Counted from the first letter of the stretch, positions 1 to 9,467 are shown. The stretch: DNA of 64,000 nt from Gammaproteobacteria bacterium (GCA_011523505.1 WTGP01000018.1:431777-495776); one strand, 5' to 3'. A program made the numbers and translations. The notes: generated by a model from the letters alone, not told the origin.

Positions 1-175
1 CCACCAGCACGAGCTGGGACTCGTCCGTATGGCGCACGCCGGTGATCGCATGCCGGGTGGTTTGCGGCTTGCGCGTTTCGATGCTGACCTTTTCCTTCAG
101 CAGGCGATTCAGCAGCGTGGACTTGCCCACATTGGGCCGGCCGAGAATGGGCGCCAGCCCGGCGCGGAAACTCAT
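1..175 (-). CDS. era: GTPase Era, N-terminal fragment (cut by window edge)
   Basis: This is the first 58 or so codons of the ribosome-assembly GTPase Era, which binds 16S rRNA and helps mature the 30S subunit. The visible protein opens with a G1/Walker A loop (GRPNVGKST) and continues to the switch I region ([11 protein letters not shown]), both characteristic of Era. The rest, including the KH domain, lies outside the window. Its ATG overlaps the rnc stop codon by four bases (ATGA), so it is probably translationally coupled to RNase III. The order lepB-rnc-era is conserved in proteobacteria and supports the call. Confidence 0.93.
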   Translation of the reverse strand, partial: MSFRAGLAPILGRPNVGKSTLLNRLLKEKVSIETRKPQTTRHAITGVRHTDESQLVLV

Positions 176-855
176 GGCGATTCGCCGACGGCGGCCAGCA
201 CGCACGCCGCCGCCTCGACTTCCGACGCCTGTATCGTGCGTCCCTCGCCTTCGGCGCTCAGGGACAGTTCCGGCACCTTGCACACGGAGCGGAAGGACGG
301 CGCCTGGGGATCGTCGCGGGAACCGGCCAGCCGGTATACCGGCGGATTGAATCCCCGCCCCTGCAGATACTCCTGGAGCAGGCTCTTGGCGTCGCGCGGC
401 AAGTCCGCGACGGACTTCAGCCGCTGGGCAAACAGCTTCTCGAAAACGGCCGTCGCCGGCTCGATGCCCCCGTCCAGCCAGACCGCCGCGAACACCGCCT
501 CCAGCGCATCGGCAATCATCGCTTCATGCGCCGGTCCGTCCGGCGCCAGGTCCGCGCCCTTGTAGCGCAGGTGCTTTGCGAGGTTCACTTCCGCGGCGAC
601 GGAAGCCAGCGTGGCCCTCTGCACCAGGCGCTGGCGCAATTGGGTCAGTCCGCCCTCCAGGGCTTTCTCGTGGCGCTTGTAGAGGTAATCCGAAGCGACC
701 AGTTCCAGCACGGCGTCGCCGAGATATTCAAGGCGGCGGTTGTTATGTTCGTCGGCGCTGGGATGGGTCAGCGCCTGCTTCAGTAATTCGGGACGGGCAA
801 AGTCATGCCCTAGCGCACGGCCGGCCCACCGGGAGAGCTGCCGGCCGCCGGTCAA
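172..855 (-). CDS. rnc: Ribonuclease III
   Basis: RNase III cleaves double-stranded RNA in rRNA precursors and structured mRNAs. The 227-residue protein has the signature [11 protein letters not shown] at residues 40-50, supplying acidic residues E43 and D47. The second acidic pair is D116 and E119, and a C-terminal double-stranded RNA-binding domain spans roughly residues 154-224. Length matches the E. coli enzyme. The start is a TTG overlapping the lepB stop (TTGA). It is preferred because the protein then begins about ten residues before the conserved helix leading to QALTHPS, as in homologues. Neighbours lepB upstream and era downstream are the standard operon partners. Confidence 0.95.
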   Translation of the reverse strand: MTGGRQLSRWAGRALGHDFARPELLKQALTHPSADEHNNRRLEYLGDAVLELVASDYLYKRHEKALEGGLTQLRQRLVQRATLASVAAEVNLAKHLRYKGADLAPDGPAHEAMIADALEAVFAAVWLDGGIEPATAVFEKLFAQRLKSVADLPRDAKSLLQEYLQGRGFNPPVYRLAGSRDDPQAPSFRSVCKVPELSLSAEGEGRTIQASEVEAAACVLAAVGESP

Positions 856-1622
856 TTAATCGCGTCGCCGATACGGCCCCATTCGGGCATGCTGCCAATC
901 TCCCAATTGAACCAGATGCGCTCAGCGCGGCCTACAAGGCGATCCTCCGGAATAAAGCCGACTGCCGGGTAACGGCTGTCCCTGCTGTTGTCCCGGTTGT
1001 CCCCCATAACGAAATATTGCCCCTCGGGAACCGTGAACGTGCCTTCCTTACTGATCCGCCCGGGCATGAAATGGACGTCATGGCTGGCCTGACCCAGAAC
1101 CTCCACCGCCTTATGCACCGGGTACGGCGATGCCGAGTTCACCGGAACAGGCTCGCTCAGCTCGACGGGCTCGCCGTTGATGCTAAGCCGCTTGCCCCGA
1201 TACTCGACGACATCGCCCGGCAGACCGACCATGCGCTTGATGAAGTTGGCCCGCGGGTCGGAGGGCAGCTTGAACACCACCACGTCTCCGCGTTCCGGCG
1301 TTCCCAACTCGACGACGGTGGTGTTGGTGACAGGCAAACGAAGGCCGTACGCGAACTTGTTGACGAAAATGAAATCGCCGATTTCCAGGGTCGGTTGCAT
1401 CGAGCCCGAGGGAATGCGGTAGGGCTCGTACAGGAAAGAGCGAATGCAGAGCACCACCAGGAGTACCGGGAGAAAGGCCGCGGCGTATTCGAAAATCTTC
1501 GACCTGGGCGCCAGTTCTCCGCCTTCCCCGGCAGCGCGCCTGGCGCGCGGCGTCAGGATGAAGCGGTCGAGCGCCCACAACACCAGCGCCAGGCCCGTAA
1601 TTCCAACCAGCCAGATTTCCAT
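852..1622 (-). CDS. lepB: Signal peptidase I
   Basis: LepB is the inner-membrane serine protease that removes signal peptides from exported proteins. The 256-residue protein has two N-terminal membrane segments (about residues 3-22 and 45-63). Next comes the box IPSGSMQPTL with catalytic Ser74, then FIKRMVGLPGD with general-base Lys129, and the conserved GDNRDNSRDSR region near the C-terminus. Length is shorter than E. coli LepB (324) but normal for many gammaproteobacteria. It overlaps rnc by four bases and lies 37 bases downstream of ygfX. Confidence 0.95.
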   Translation of the reverse strand: MEIWLVGITGLALVLWALDRFILTPRARRAAGEGGELAPRSKIFEYAAAFLPVLLVVLCIRSFLYEPYRIPSGSMQPTLEIGDFIFVNKFAYGLRLPVTNTTVVELGTPERGDVVVFKLPSDPRANFIKRMVGLPGDVVEYRGKRLSINGEPVELSEPVPVNSASPYPVHKAVEVLGQASHDVHFMPGRISKEGTFTVPEGQYFVMGDNRDNSRDSRYPAVGFIPEDRLVGRAERIWFNWEIGSMPEWGRIGDAIN

Positions 1623-1659
1623 AGGCCCGCGATTTTACCCGTGGCGCGAGCGATAAGCG

Positions 1660-2106
1660 CTATGGATTTCGCAGACGAACCTGCAACAGACGCCAGTCCC
1701 GTTCGCCGAGCATTGCGGGAGTCAGCCATACCCGCACCGTTGAATTCCGGCGCCGCCCGGCAGCGACGCGGCGCAACGTAAGCCCGACCAGGCGGCGCGA
1801 AACGAAACCACGCCGATGCAGCAATTCGGCCTTTTCCATTTCGCCGGTATCCAGCACCAGTCGCCAGTCGCCCGCCGGGGTTAGCCAGACGGCTTCGATT
1901 CCGGGCGCAATCGCTCCTCGCCGGGCGCGACGCCATTCAAGTGCGGCTCCCGCGCAGACGCTCAAGGCCACGACAATACGCAGCCAGAACGGCAGGTCCG
2001 CGATCAGCACCGCGACAAGGGCAAGCAAAAGTCCGGTTGCGAGCGCCGGGACGGCCCAGGCCGGCCGGGCCGAGCGAATCTCAACCGTGGCGTCGAATCC
2101 GCTCAA
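1660..2106 (-). CDS. ygfX: YgfX-like inner-membrane protein
   Basis: A 148-residue protein with two adjacent hydrophobic segments (about residues 17-36 and 40-56) followed by a soluble, arginine-rich C-terminal half. This is the layout of YgfX (CptA, DUF1434), a small membrane protein encoded with SdhE in gammaproteobacteria. Sequence similarity in this family is low, so the call leans on topology, size and its position directly after sdhE, which it overlaps by 26 bases. YgfX has been described both as a membrane partner of SdhE and as a toxin acting on FtsZ and MreB. The sequence cannot say which role applies here. Confidence 0.75.
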   Translation of the reverse strand: MSGFDATVEIRSARPAWAVPALATGLLLALVAVLIADLPFWLRIVVALSVCAGAALEWRRARRGAIAPGIEAVWLTPAGDWRLVLDTGEMEKAELLHRRGFVSRRLVGLTLRRVAAGRRRNSTVRVWLTPAMLGERDWRLLQVRLRNP

Positions 2107-2317
2107 TCACGCGCGCCTGCTGCGGCGACTCGGGCGCCAACCGCCCGGTCAGCAGGTCCTCCAGTTCCGGATCGCTGCGCTCAAGCAGCGCTTCGAAGCC
2201 CGCCCGCTCCGCGGCGCCGGATTGCTCGTAGCGATCGTCCAGGTAGCGCTCAAGAAGCAGGTCCAGTTCCCGCCGCCCGCGGCGGCAACGCCATCGCAGT
2301 CTGGCCGCGCGGCTCAT
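2081..2317 (-). CDS. sdhE: Succinate dehydrogenase flavinylation factor SdhE
   Basis: SdhE (YgfY, CptB) promotes covalent attachment of FAD to SdhA. The 78-residue protein carries the family RGxxE motif (RGRRE, residues 13-17) followed by the helical stretch ELDLLLERYLDDRY, and has the normal family length. It lies 10 bases downstream of sdhB and overlaps ygfX, so it is probably co-transcribed with the iron-sulfur subunit of the enzyme it helps assemble. That association is reassuring because the flavoprotein gene sdhA is about 7 kb away. Confidence 0.9.
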   Translation of the reverse strand: MSRAARLRWRCRRGRRELDLLLERYLDDRYEQSGAAERAGFEALLERSDPELEDLLTGRLAPESPQQARVIERIRRHG

Positions 2318-2327
2318 GAGCGGTCCG

Positions 2328-3125
2328 TCAGGCGCGGCGCTCCAGCAGCCTTTTCTTGGTCTCCGCGATGGCCCGCGCCGGGTTGAGGTCCTTGGGGCAG
2401 GCCTCGGTGCAATTCATGATCGTGTGGCAGCGGTACAGCCGGAACGGGTCTTCGAGCTGGTCCAGACGCTCGCCGGCGGCCTCGTCACGGCTGTCCTCCA
2501 GCCACCTGTAAGCGGCGAGAAGCGCGGCGGGACCCAGGTAACGGTCGCCGTTCCACCAATAGCTGGGGCAGCTGGTCGAACAGCAGGCGCAAAGGATGCA
2601 GGCGGCGGGCGTGTTGATCTTCTCCTGGTCGTCGCGCGATTGCAGCCGCTCGCGGTCCGGCGGCGGAGGAGTTTTGGTCTTCAGCCACGGCTCGACCGAT
2701 GCGTACTGGGCGTAGAAATGGGTCAGATCGGGCACCAGGTCCTTGACCACCGGCAGGTGCGGCAGCGGATAGACCGCCACGTCCCCCTTGAGATCGCTGA
2801 CCGCCTGGGTGCAAGCAAGGGTGTTGATTCCATTGATGTTCATGGCGCAGGAACCGCAGATGCCCTCGCGGCAGGAGCGGCGGAAAGTCAGCGTGGAATC
2901 GACCTCGTCCTTGATGTGAATCAACGCGTCCAGCACCATCGGGGCGCAGTTGTTCATGTCCACGTCGTAGCTGTCCACCCTCGGATTCCCGCCCGAATCC
3001 GGATCGTAGCGGTAGACCTTGAAGCGGCGCATACGGCGCTCGCCGTTGGCCGCGGAGTTCTCGGGCATTGCGTAATGCCGTCCGCGCCTTACCCGGGAGT
3101 TCTTGGGCAGCAGGAATTGCGCCAT
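2328..3125 (-). CDS. sdhB: Succinate dehydrogenase iron-sulfur subunit
   Basis: SdhB carries electrons from the flavoprotein to quinone through three iron-sulfur clusters. All cluster ligands are present: CREGICGSC plus a further Cys (C85, C90, C93, C105) for the [2Fe-2S] cluster, [12 protein letters not shown] (C176-C186) for the [4Fe-4S] cluster, and [12 protein letters not shown] (C233, C239, C243) for the [3Fe-4S] cluster. At 265 residues it is slightly longer than E. coli SdhB because of an N-terminal extension of about 30 residues. It heads the sdhB-sdhE-ygfX-lepB-rnc-era run and is separated from sdhCDA, which is unusual. Confidence 0.96.
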   Translation of the reverse strand: MAQFLLPKNSRVRRGRHYAMPENSAANGERRMRRFKVYRYDPDSGGNPRVDSYDVDMNNCAPMVLDALIHIKDEVDSTLTFRRSCREGICGSCAMNINGINTLACTQAVSDLKGDVAVYPLPHLPVVKDLVPDLTHFYAQYASVEPWLKTKTPPPPDRERLQSRDDQEKINTPAACILCACCSTSCPSYWWNGDRYLGPAALLAAYRWLEDSRDEAAGERLDQLEDPFRLYRCHTIMNCTEACPKDLNPARAIAETKKRLLERRA

Positions 3126-3216
3126 ACGGGGAATCCTGTGTGGTTCAGTCAGCCGGCAGGGCCGGGATCGGGAAATGTTAGCAAAATACGCCGGCGGATG
3201 CCTTGAATGGTACTGC

Positions 3217-3222
3217 TACACT
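3217..3222 (+). promoter_or_regulatory. Possible extended -10 promoter element
   Basis: The intergenic region 3126-3280 between divergent sdhB and the lipoprotein gene holds TGCTACACT, an extended -10 (TGn plus TACACT), about 58 bases before the ATG at 3281. No good -35 hexamer lies at the expected distance, so this is a weak prediction. I see no other structure in this gap. Confidence 0.25.
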
Positions 3223-3280
3223 CGTTCGACCAGCCGCGAGCGCGGAACAGTTCCGCGCATTCGATACCGGGAGGTTTCCC

Positions 3281-4879
3281 ATGCTTACCTTCGAAAGATT
3301 GCCCTCACGCCCGGGATCCCTGGCCGCACTTACGCTTGCGTTCGGGATTGCCCTGGCCGCGTGCCAGCCGGATTCCGAAGCGCCTGCCGCCGAAGCGGTC
3401 GAGGCCGATGTGGACGCGTACCTGGCCATCGACTGGTACGAAGGCACCGTGGAGGAGGCTTTCGCCGAAGCCGAGCGTTCGGCCAAACCGCTATTTCTCT
3501 ATTGGGGCGCGGTCTGGTGCCCGCCCTGCAACCTGATGAAAAGCACCCTGTTCCAGCAGCCGGAATTCATTGCCAGGACGCGCGACTTCGTGCCCGTTTA
3601 CCTGGACGGCGACACGCAGCGCGCGCAAGTCTGGGGCGAGAAGCACGATGCGGTGGGCTATCCCACATTGATCGTGTTCGATTCCCAGGGGAAACAGTTG
3701 ACCCGGCTGCCCGGTACCTTGACCGCCGAATCCTTCATGGCGGCGCTGGACGACGCCCGGTCCGACCTGGCGCCGGTGACCGAGCTCGTGCAGGTCGCGC
3801 TGAACAGCGACCGGGCCCTGACCGACGCCGAATACCGCAGGCTCGCTTACCACTCCTGGTATCAGGACAAGCGAACGCTGGCGCCGGAGCAATACCTGGC
3901 GCTGTTCGAACGGCTCGCCGGCCAGGCGCCGCAGGACGACCCCGTGCTGGCGCGCCGCGTGCATTCGCTGCGACTGTCCGAAGCAGTCGGTTCCGGGGAT
4001 GCCGCAATGGGCGCTGAACGCTATTCCGAACTCATGTTCGTGCTGGGTGCGGAAGAACACGATCTGGACAACCTGATGATGTTCTCCGGCAAGCTTGCCG
4101 GCGCCTTCGACGCGCTGGCGGCGGATTCCGCGCAGCAGGAGGAACTGAGCCAGGCGTTCAGCAGCGCCATAGAGACGCTGCTCGCCAGTCCCACGGGCAA
4201 CAAGTCCGCGCCGATTTTCTCCCTGGGAATGCTGCTGGAACTGGAGCGGCTCGATAACGCCGAAGCCCCGCCCTCGCCACAATTGCTCGAGAAGATTGTG
4301 GCGGCGGCCCGGCAGGCCGATATGGCCGCCGAAAGCCAGCAGGAGCGCCAGAGCCTGATCTATTACACCTATGGCCTGCTCAGCAACGCCGGCGAATACG
4401 AACGCGCGCGCATCCTGCTCGAAAAGGAACTGGAGATTTCCGAGGAGCCGTATTACTTCATGTATCCGCTGGCCACGCTCAGTCACAAGGCCGGCGATAT
4501 CGAAGGCGCGGTGCGCTGGATGGAGCGTTACTACCGCGAGTCATACGGCCCCGCCACGCGCCTGCAGCACGGCGTGAATTACGTTCGGCGCATGATGGAA
4601 TGGATGCCCGAGGACTCGGAAACCATACTGAGCGTGTCGCAAGAGGTGCTGGCCGAAATGCACGGCCAACCGGACGCGCTCGCGAACCGCAACCTGCGCT
4701 CGTTCGGCTGGCTGGTCGATGCACTGGAGGCGTGGCGCGCCGAACACCACGCCGGCCTGTCGCTGGCCGCTCTGGATGGCGGAATCGCCACGATCTGCGC
4801 GGAGCACGCGGCAGAGGACTCCGTCGGCGCCTGCGTCGCCATGCAGCAACGCCTGAACGGCTCCACGCCGGGAATGTAG
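3281..4879 (+). CDS. Thioredoxin-fold lipoprotein with helical C-terminal domain
   Basis: The chosen ATG has a strong ribosome binding site (GGGAGGT) and gives a lipoprotein signal peptide ending in LAAC with Cys28 as lipidation site. The longer in-frame extension lacks both. Residues of about 50-165 form a thioredoxin-like domain with the redox pair in WCPPC (Cys80, Cys83) and a cis-proline candidate at Pro128 in VGYPT. The remaining 350 residues look all-helical, with TPR-like pairing (for example AGEYERARILLEKELE). The 532-residue protein is probably periplasmic and membrane-anchored. It may be a disulfide reductase or a thiol-dependent quality-control factor, but the substrate is unknown. 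Confidence 0.75.
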   Translation: MLTFERLPSRPGSLAALTLAFGIALAACQPDSEAPAAEAVEADVDAYLAIDWYEGTVEEAFAEAERSAKPLFLYWGAVWCPPCNLMKSTLFQQPEFIARTRDFVPVYLDGDTQRAQVWGEKHDAVGYPTLIVFDSQGKQLTRLPGTLTAESFMAALDDARSDLAPVTELVQVALNSDRALTDAEYRRLAYHSWYQDKRTLAPEQYLALFERLAGQAPQDDPVLARRVHSLRLSEAVGSGDAAMGAERYSELMFVLGAEEHDLDNLMMFSGKLAGAFDALAADSAQQEELSQAFSSAIETLLASPTGNKSAPIFSLGMLLELERLDNAEAPPSPQLLEKIVAAARQADMAAESQQERQSLIYYTYGLLSNAGEYERARILLEKELEISEEPYYFMYPLATLSHKAGDIEGAVRWMERYYRESYGPATRLQHGVNYVRRMMEWMPEDSETILSVSQEVLAEMHGQPDALANRNLRSFGWLVDALEAWRAEHHAGLSLAALDGGIATICAEHAAEDSVGACVAMQQRLNGSTPGM

Positions 4880-4883
4880 CTGC

Positions 4884-5717
4884 CTAGCCGCCTGATTCGG
4901 ATTCGGACAGCAAGCCCCGTGGCCGGGGAGCGTCATCCGACGCTTTCGTATCCGGCGTGTCCCGGCGCTCGATGTCCTGAACGGTGATGCTCCGGATCGT
5001 GCCGGTGGCGGGATCGAGTCGAACTTCGCCGGTTATGAGTACATCCTTCAGCATATTGGCCAGGACCGCTTCCTTGCGCTCCTCGTCCACCAGGCATTCG
5101 ATCGGCTCGCCGTCAACGGGATGGATCCGGCACCGGGCCTCCCTGCCGGTGAAATCGACCATGAGCAGGCGGCCCTCGATCTTGCGGATATTGACGTTGG
5201 GCCGCGTCAGGCGCTCGCGGATGCGCTCCAGCACGTCCGGGTCCAGCGCCGATCGGACCGGTCCCGAAATGTCGTTCAATGTAAATTCGATGGTCTCGAC
5301 ACCCTGACCCAGCAGCACGCCGGCATCCCGCCAGGCCCTGAGCACGCCGGGATCGAGTCCGTTCGGCAAGGCCTCGGCGGGATCGCTGCTTCCGATCTCG
5401 CGCAGGCCGCCGATCGCGCTTTGCATTACCTTGAGACCGAAATCCATTTCCGGGAAGGACGTATTTTCAAGGCGGCGCTCAAGCCCGAGGCTTGCCGAAT
5501 CGCCTTCACCGTCAAACGTCACCAGTTCGAACTCCAGTTCCGATCTGAGGTCCTGAGGCGGCTGACCCGGCCGGACGCTTCTCGCCTCCCCGCGCAACAC
5601 CCGCCCGGTCCGCTGCACCACCTTGCGCCAACTGTCCAGGAAACTCGCAAGGTGGGCCACCGGCAACCTGCCACGCTCTATCGCCGGACCCCGAAAGCGT
5701 ATTTCCAGCAGCCGCAT
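4884..5717 (-). CDS. Hypothetical protein, 277 aa
   Basis: I do not recognise this family. The start was placed at the ATG at 5717 (protein begins MRLLEIRFRGPAIERG) because the upstream in-frame extension overlaps the start of the divergent Rossmann-protein gene and has shadow-like composition. The protein is soluble, without signal peptide or membrane segments. It contains a beta-rich C-terminal part (IRKIEGRLLMVDFTGREARC, then EVRLDPATGTIRSITVQDIE) and a charged, low-complexity tail. It lies alone on the minus strand, converging with the thioredoxin lipoprotein gene with a four-base gap. Confidence 0.6.
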   Translation of the reverse strand: MRLLEIRFRGPAIERGRLPVAHLASFLDSWRKVVQRTGRVLRGEARSVRPGQPPQDLRSELEFELVTFDGEGDSASLGLERRLENTSFPEMDFGLKVMQSAIGGLREIGSSDPAEALPNGLDPGVLRAWRDAGVLLGQGVETIEFTLNDISGPVRSALDPDVLERIRERLTRPNVNIRKIEGRLLMVDFTGREARCRIHPVDGEPIECLVDEERKEAVLANMLKDVLITGEVRLDPATGTIRSITVQDIERRDTPDTKASDDAPRPRGLLSESESGG

Positions 5718-5760
5718 GAGGCTAGTATAGGGTGGTATCGCCCAAGTGCCGGAGGAACGC

Positions 5761-6618
5761 ATGCAACGAAGAACATTCGTCAAGGGAACGCTGGCGCTGA
5801 CCGCGTTGAACACCGTGCCCTGGCGCCTGCGCGCCGCCGAAAGCGGGGAAAAACCGGTGATCGCCCTGTTTGGCGCCACGGCCCGTTCCGGGCGCGAGAT
5901 CATTCGCCAGGGCTTGGAGCGGGGCCACACCATCAAGGGATTCGCGCGCACGCCCTCCAAGCTCGGCGTCGAGCATGAGAACCTGACGCTGTACAAGGGC
6001 GATATCTACGAGCGCGACACCATTGATCCCGTGCTGGAAGGACACGAAGTGGTGGTGTCCATGATCGGCGTGCCCGCCCCCGAGGATCCCGCCGCCGAGA
6101 TCGGGCCCGTCGACATCTACACGGTGATGGGCGAGCACCTGATCTCGGCCATGCAGGAGAAAGGCAACACCCGGCTCATCATGGCCAGCTCGACCGGCGT
6201 CGAGCACCGCATGGACGTGGACGCACCCCGGCCGCCGCCGGGCGACCTGTCCCAGAGGTGGAAGTGGCTTGCCCGCCATCTCTACGACGACATGTGGAAG
6301 ATGGAGGAAATGATCGCGAGCAGCGGCCTGGACTACATGCTGTTGCGGCCCGGCTTCATGGTGGAGGAACCGGCGCGCCAAGATATGAAGTTCAACACCA
6401 CCGGCGATACGCCCGGTGCGCGCGTGATTACCTATGAGGACTTCGCCACCTTCATCCTCGACAACCTGGATGGCGGCGAATACTGGAACATGGCCCTGGG
6501 CATGTATTCGGACACCATCATGGACCCCGCGGCGGAGATCGAAAAGCACCTCGCCAGGCAGAAGGCCGAACAGGAGGCCGCTCAGGCAAAGGGAGGCAAC
6601 AATGAGAACGAAGACTAA
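5761..6618 (+). CDS. Tat-exported NAD(P)-binding Rossmann-fold protein (NmrA/atypical SDR-like)
   Basis: The 285-residue protein starts with a twin-arginine motif (RRTFVK, residues 3-8) and a hydrophobic stretch, so export as a folded, cofactor-bound protein is predicted. It then has a Rossmann nucleotide-binding loop (GATARSG, residues 38-44), the pattern of NmrA-like and atypical short-chain dehydrogenases. An ASSTG segment lies at the usual position after the fourth strand, but a standard YxxxK catalytic pair is not evident. The ATG at 5761 is preferred over an upstream GTG because GGAGGA sits at good spacing. The next gene starts inside its 3' end, implying coupled expression. Function unknown; it could be a sensor or an oxidoreductase. 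Confidence 0.7.
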   Translation: MQRRTFVKGTLALTALNTVPWRLRAAESGEKPVIALFGATARSGREIIRQGLERGHTIKGFARTPSKLGVEHENLTLYKGDIYERDTIDPVLEGHEVVVSMIGVPAPEDPAAEIGPVDIYTVMGEHLISAMQEKGNTRLIMASSTGVEHRMDVDAPRPPPGDLSQRWKWLARHLYDDMWKMEEMIASSGLDYMLLRPGFMVEEPARQDMKFNTTGDTPGARVITYEDFATFILDNLDGGEYWNMALGMYSDTIMDPAAEIEKHLARQKAEQEAAQAKGGNNENED

Positions 6619-7093
6619 ATTGGCAGCTTTACTGATTGGAGCAACCGCGCTGGTCGCGTTGGTCAGCGAAAGCACCAGTAACGAAGGCGAGGAGTTCGAA
6701 AAGCTCTACGGCCAGTTCTATGAGCACGACAACGCCTACGCCGAAGTGATCGCGCGCTCGGAGGAACACTTCGAGAACATGAACGTGGAGGGCGCCATCC
6801 TCAGCCTGGACGACGATTTCACGATGTACGAGATCAACGACGAGGGCGCCGAGGAGATGGTGCGCGGCATCGAACAGGTGCGCGCGGCCTTGAGCGGCGT
6901 GTTCGGCTCCGGAACCTGGCTCGGCGCCAATGTCTACAAGTGGGGGCTCACCGACAACACACTGGTGCAGATCGAGGAAGACTTCTACCGCACGGAAGAC
7001 GGCGGCACGCGTTCCGTCAAGTCCCTGGTGGTGGTCGAGTACCGCGACGGCAGGCGCTGGCGCGAATGGCGCTTCAAGCCTGAGGACCGTTAA
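6602..7093 (+). CDS. Secreted SnoaL/NTF2-like protein
   Basis: A 163-residue protein starting with a short positively charged, hydrophobic leader (MRTKTKLAALLIGATALVALV). The body has the alpha-beta cone pattern of SnoaL/NTF2-like proteins: an N-terminal helical region, then VEGAILSLDDDFTMYEI, a helix, and several strands ending in YRDGRRWREWRF. Such domains bind or isomerise small hydrophobic ligands, or serve as dimer modules. The start codon lies 17 bases inside the preceding Rossmann-protein gene, so the two are probably coupled and may act on the same compound. The leader could be a signal peptide or a membrane anchor. Confidence 0.65.
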   Translation: MRTKTKLAALLIGATALVALVSESTSNEGEEFEKLYGQFYEHDNAYAEVIARSEEHFENMNVEGAILSLDDDFTMYEINDEGAEEMVRGIEQVRAALSGVFGSGTWLGANVYKWGLTDNTLVQIEEDFYRTEDGGTRSVKSLVVVEYRDGRRWREWRFKPEDR

Positions 7094-7159
7094 TCTTCCC
7101 CGTCAGACCCTTCCTACTCCGGCAACATAGATCGAGCATGTAGGGGATGACGTGACAGC

Positions 7160-7384
7160 ATGAAGAAGAATGCCTGGAATTGGGTGACGACCATCGTCCT
7201 CGTGTTCGCCGGAGCAACGATTGCCAATGCCGGCTACGTGCTATGGCAAGAAGGAAATCTGGAACGAGGCGATTGGGGATGGTTCTTGGCGGGTCAGGTC
7301 GGCATGATCATAGTCAATCTCAGAAAAATATGGGATGACGCCAGCCGCGGCAGAAGGCCGCCAAGATTCCCGGACTCACAATAG
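7160..7384 (+). CDS. Small membrane protein, 74 aa
   Basis: A short gene encoding two hydrophobic segments (about residues 8-28 and 40-53) separated by a charged, tryptophan-rich turn, with a basic C-terminus ([11 protein letters not shown]). No family recognised. The ribosome binding site is weak (GGGGATGA further upstream than ideal), so the gene is plausible rather than certain. It overlaps the 3' end of trpG by nine bases in convergent orientation. Confidence 0.45.
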   Translation: MKKNAWNWVTTIVLVFAGATIANAGYVLWQEGNLERGDWGWFLAGQVGMIIVNLRKIWDDASRGRRPPRFPDSQ

Positions 7385-7957
7385 GCCAAGGCCCGCGATG
7401 CGAAGAAAATTGGCCAGCACGGCGTGGCCCTGCTCGGAGGCGATGCTTTCGGGGTGGAACTGGACGCCGAAGATCGGCCAATCACGGTGCGCCAGACCCA
7501 TGATGACGCCGTCATCCGTTTCCGCGTGCACTTCCAGACTTTGAGGCAGCGATTCGCGCTCGACCACCAATGAGTGGTAGCGGGTGGCCTCAAACCCCCG
7601 CGGCAGGCCATCGAAGAGGCCGGCACCGTCATGGCGAACGGCGCTGAGCTTGCCGTGCATGAGCTTCGGCGCGCGCACGATTTGCCCGCCGAAGGCCTGC
7701 CCTATGGCCTGGTGACCCAGGCAAACGCCCAGCAAGGGGACGGCGCCGGCCGCATGCTTCACCAGATCCAGGCAGATTCCCGCGCCTTGCGGGTAGCCCG
7801 GTCCCGGCGACAGGACAATGCCCTGCGGCCGCAGCGCCATCACCTCTTCCACGGCGATCGCGTCGTTGCGGAACACGCGGCAATCCGCGCCCAGCTCGCC
7901 GAGGTAGTGGACGAGGTTGTAGGTGAAGCTGTCGTAGTTGTCGATGATGACCAGCAT
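7376..7957 (-). CDS. trpG: Anthranilate/aminodeoxychorismate synthase glutaminase subunit
   Basis: A class I glutamine amidotransferase that supplies ammonia to its chorismate-using partner. The nucleophile is Cys79 in GVCLGHQ, and His168 and Glu170 in QFHPES complete the triad. The oxyanion-region SPGPG is also present. At 193 residues it is a stand-alone glutaminase. It begins one base after the end of trpE, so the two are surely co-translated. It may also serve folate synthesis as PabA, because many gammaproteobacteria use one glutaminase for both. No trpD or trpC follows. Confidence 0.93.
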   Translation of the reverse strand: MLVIIDNYDSFTYNLVHYLGELGADCRVFRNDAIAVEEVMALRPQGIVLSPGPGYPQGAGICLDLVKHAAGAVPLLGVCLGHQAIGQAFGGQIVRAPKLMHGKLSAVRHDGAGLFDGLPRGFEATRYHSLVVERESLPQSLEVHAETDDGVIMGLAHRDWPIFGVQFHPESIASEQGHAVLANFLRIAGLGLL

Positions 7958-7958
7958 T

Positions 7959-9467
7959 TCAGGAGTCCAGTGCGGCGAATCGCACCGCCTCCTCGGCGGC
8001 GCGGATCAGGGCGTTGGCTTTGTTGCGGCTTTCCTCGTATTCGGCCGCCGGGTCGCTGTCGGCCACGATGCCGCTTCCCGCCTGCACGTACATGGTTCCG
8101 TCCTTGACGATCGCTGTGCGCAAGGCGATGCAGGTGTCCATGCTGCCGTTGGCGGAAAAGTAGCCGATTGCACCCGCATAGACGCCCCGCTTCTCCGGTT
8201 CGAGTTCGTCGATGATCTCCATGGCGCGGACTTTGGGCGCGCCGCTTACGGTGCCGGCCGGAAAAGCCCCGCACAGCGCGTCCATCGCGCCGTAGCGATC
8301 GTCGATTTCGCCTTGCACGTTGGAGACGATGTGCATCACGTGCGAGTAGTGCTCGATGACCATTTGCTCGGTCACCTTCACGGAACCGATCCTGGCCACC
8401 CGTCCCACGTCGTTGCGCCCGAGATCGAGCAGCATGAGGTGCTCGGCGCGCTCCTTGGGATCGGCCAGGAGTTCGCGCGCCAGCGCCGCGTCCTCGGCCC
8501 GGTTCGCGCCCCGCCTGCGGGTTCCGGCAATCGGCCTCACCGTAACCGTACCGTCCCGCAATCGCACCAGAATCTCCGGACTCGACCCCACGATCGCAAA
8601 CCCATCGAAGTTGAGGAAGTACATGAACGGCGAGGGATTGGTCCGCCGCAGCGCACGGTACAGGGCGAACGGCGGCAGTCCGAAGGGCAGGCTGAACCGT
8701 TGCGAAAGCACCACCTGGAAGATGTCGCCGGCAGCAATGTAGTCCTTGGCCTTGTCGACCATCCCGCAAAAGGCCTCGCGGCTCAGATTGGACGAGGGCT
8801 CCGACGGCCCCGGCCCGGCCCCTTGCCGGCCCTGCGCGCGGTATTGCCCCTGCTCGACGCCCGCCACCGCATCCGACAGCGTGTGCATAGCGTTCCCGTA
8901 GGCGGTTTGCGCGTCCACCCCCTCGGCCGGACGCACGGGCGTAACGAGCGTGACCAGGTCCTTCACGGAGTCGAAGATCGCCATCACCGTCGGGCGAACG
9001 AACACGCCGTCGGGAAGTCTCAGTACGTCCGGATTCGGTCGCGGCAGTCGCTCCATCAGCCGAACGGTGTCGTACGACATGTAACCAACGAGGCCGGCGG
9101 CCATCGGCGGCAGCGATTCGGGCAGTTCGATGCGCGAGTCGTCGATCAGCCCGCGCAATTCGCTCAGCGCATCGCCGCTGCAGGACTCAAAGGCGTCGGC
9201 GCGCGTCAGCGCGCTGCGGTTGATCTCGGCGCGGTTCCCGCGGCAGCGCCAGATGAGGTCGGGCTTCATTCCGATGATCGAGTAGCGCCCGCGAACCTCG
9301 CCGCCCTCCACCGACTCCAGCAGGAAGCTGTTCGGCGAATCCCCGGCCAGTTTCAGCAACACCGAAACCGGCGTATCGAGATCGGCCACCAGCGTCGTCC
9401 ACATGACCTGGCTTTGGCCGGCCTCGTAGCGCTCGGCGAATTCTTCGGGGTTCGGCAAGAGTTTCAT
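7959..9467 (-). CDS. trpE: Anthranilate synthase component I
   Basis: TrpE converts chorismate and ammonia to anthranilate, the first step of tryptophan synthesis. The 502-residue protein has the N-terminal feedback motif LLES (residues 49-52) used by TrpE to bind tryptophan, which favours TrpE over PabB. It also has the chorismate-binding motifs PIAGTRRRG and [13 protein letters not shown] in the C-terminal half. It is followed immediately by its glutaminase subunit. The pair lies between sdhA and the Rossmann/SnoaL genes, without other trp genes. Confidence 0.94.
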   Translation of the reverse strand: MKLLPNPEEFAERYEAGQSQVMWTTLVADLDTPVSVLLKLAGDSPNSFLLESVEGGEVRGRYSIIGMKPDLIWRCRGNRAEINRSALTRADAFESCSGDALSELRGLIDDSRIELPESLPPMAAGLVGYMSYDTVRLMERLPRPNPDVLRLPDGVFVRPTVMAIFDSVKDLVTLVTPVRPAEGVDAQTAYGNAMHTLSDAVAGVEQGQYRAQGRQGAGPGPSEPSSNLSREAFCGMVDKAKDYIAAGDIFQVVLSQRFSLPFGLPPFALYRALRRTNPSPFMYFLNFDGFAIVGSSPEILVRLRDGTVTVRPIAGTRRRGANRAEDAALARELLADPKERAEHLMLLDLGRNDVGRVARIGSVKVTEQMVIEHYSHVMHIVSNVQGEIDDRYGAMDALCGAFPAGTVSGAPKVRAMEIIDELEPEKRGVYAGAIGYFSANGSMDTCIALRTAIVKDGTMYVQAGSGIVADSDPAAEYEESRNKANALIRAAEEAVRFAALDS

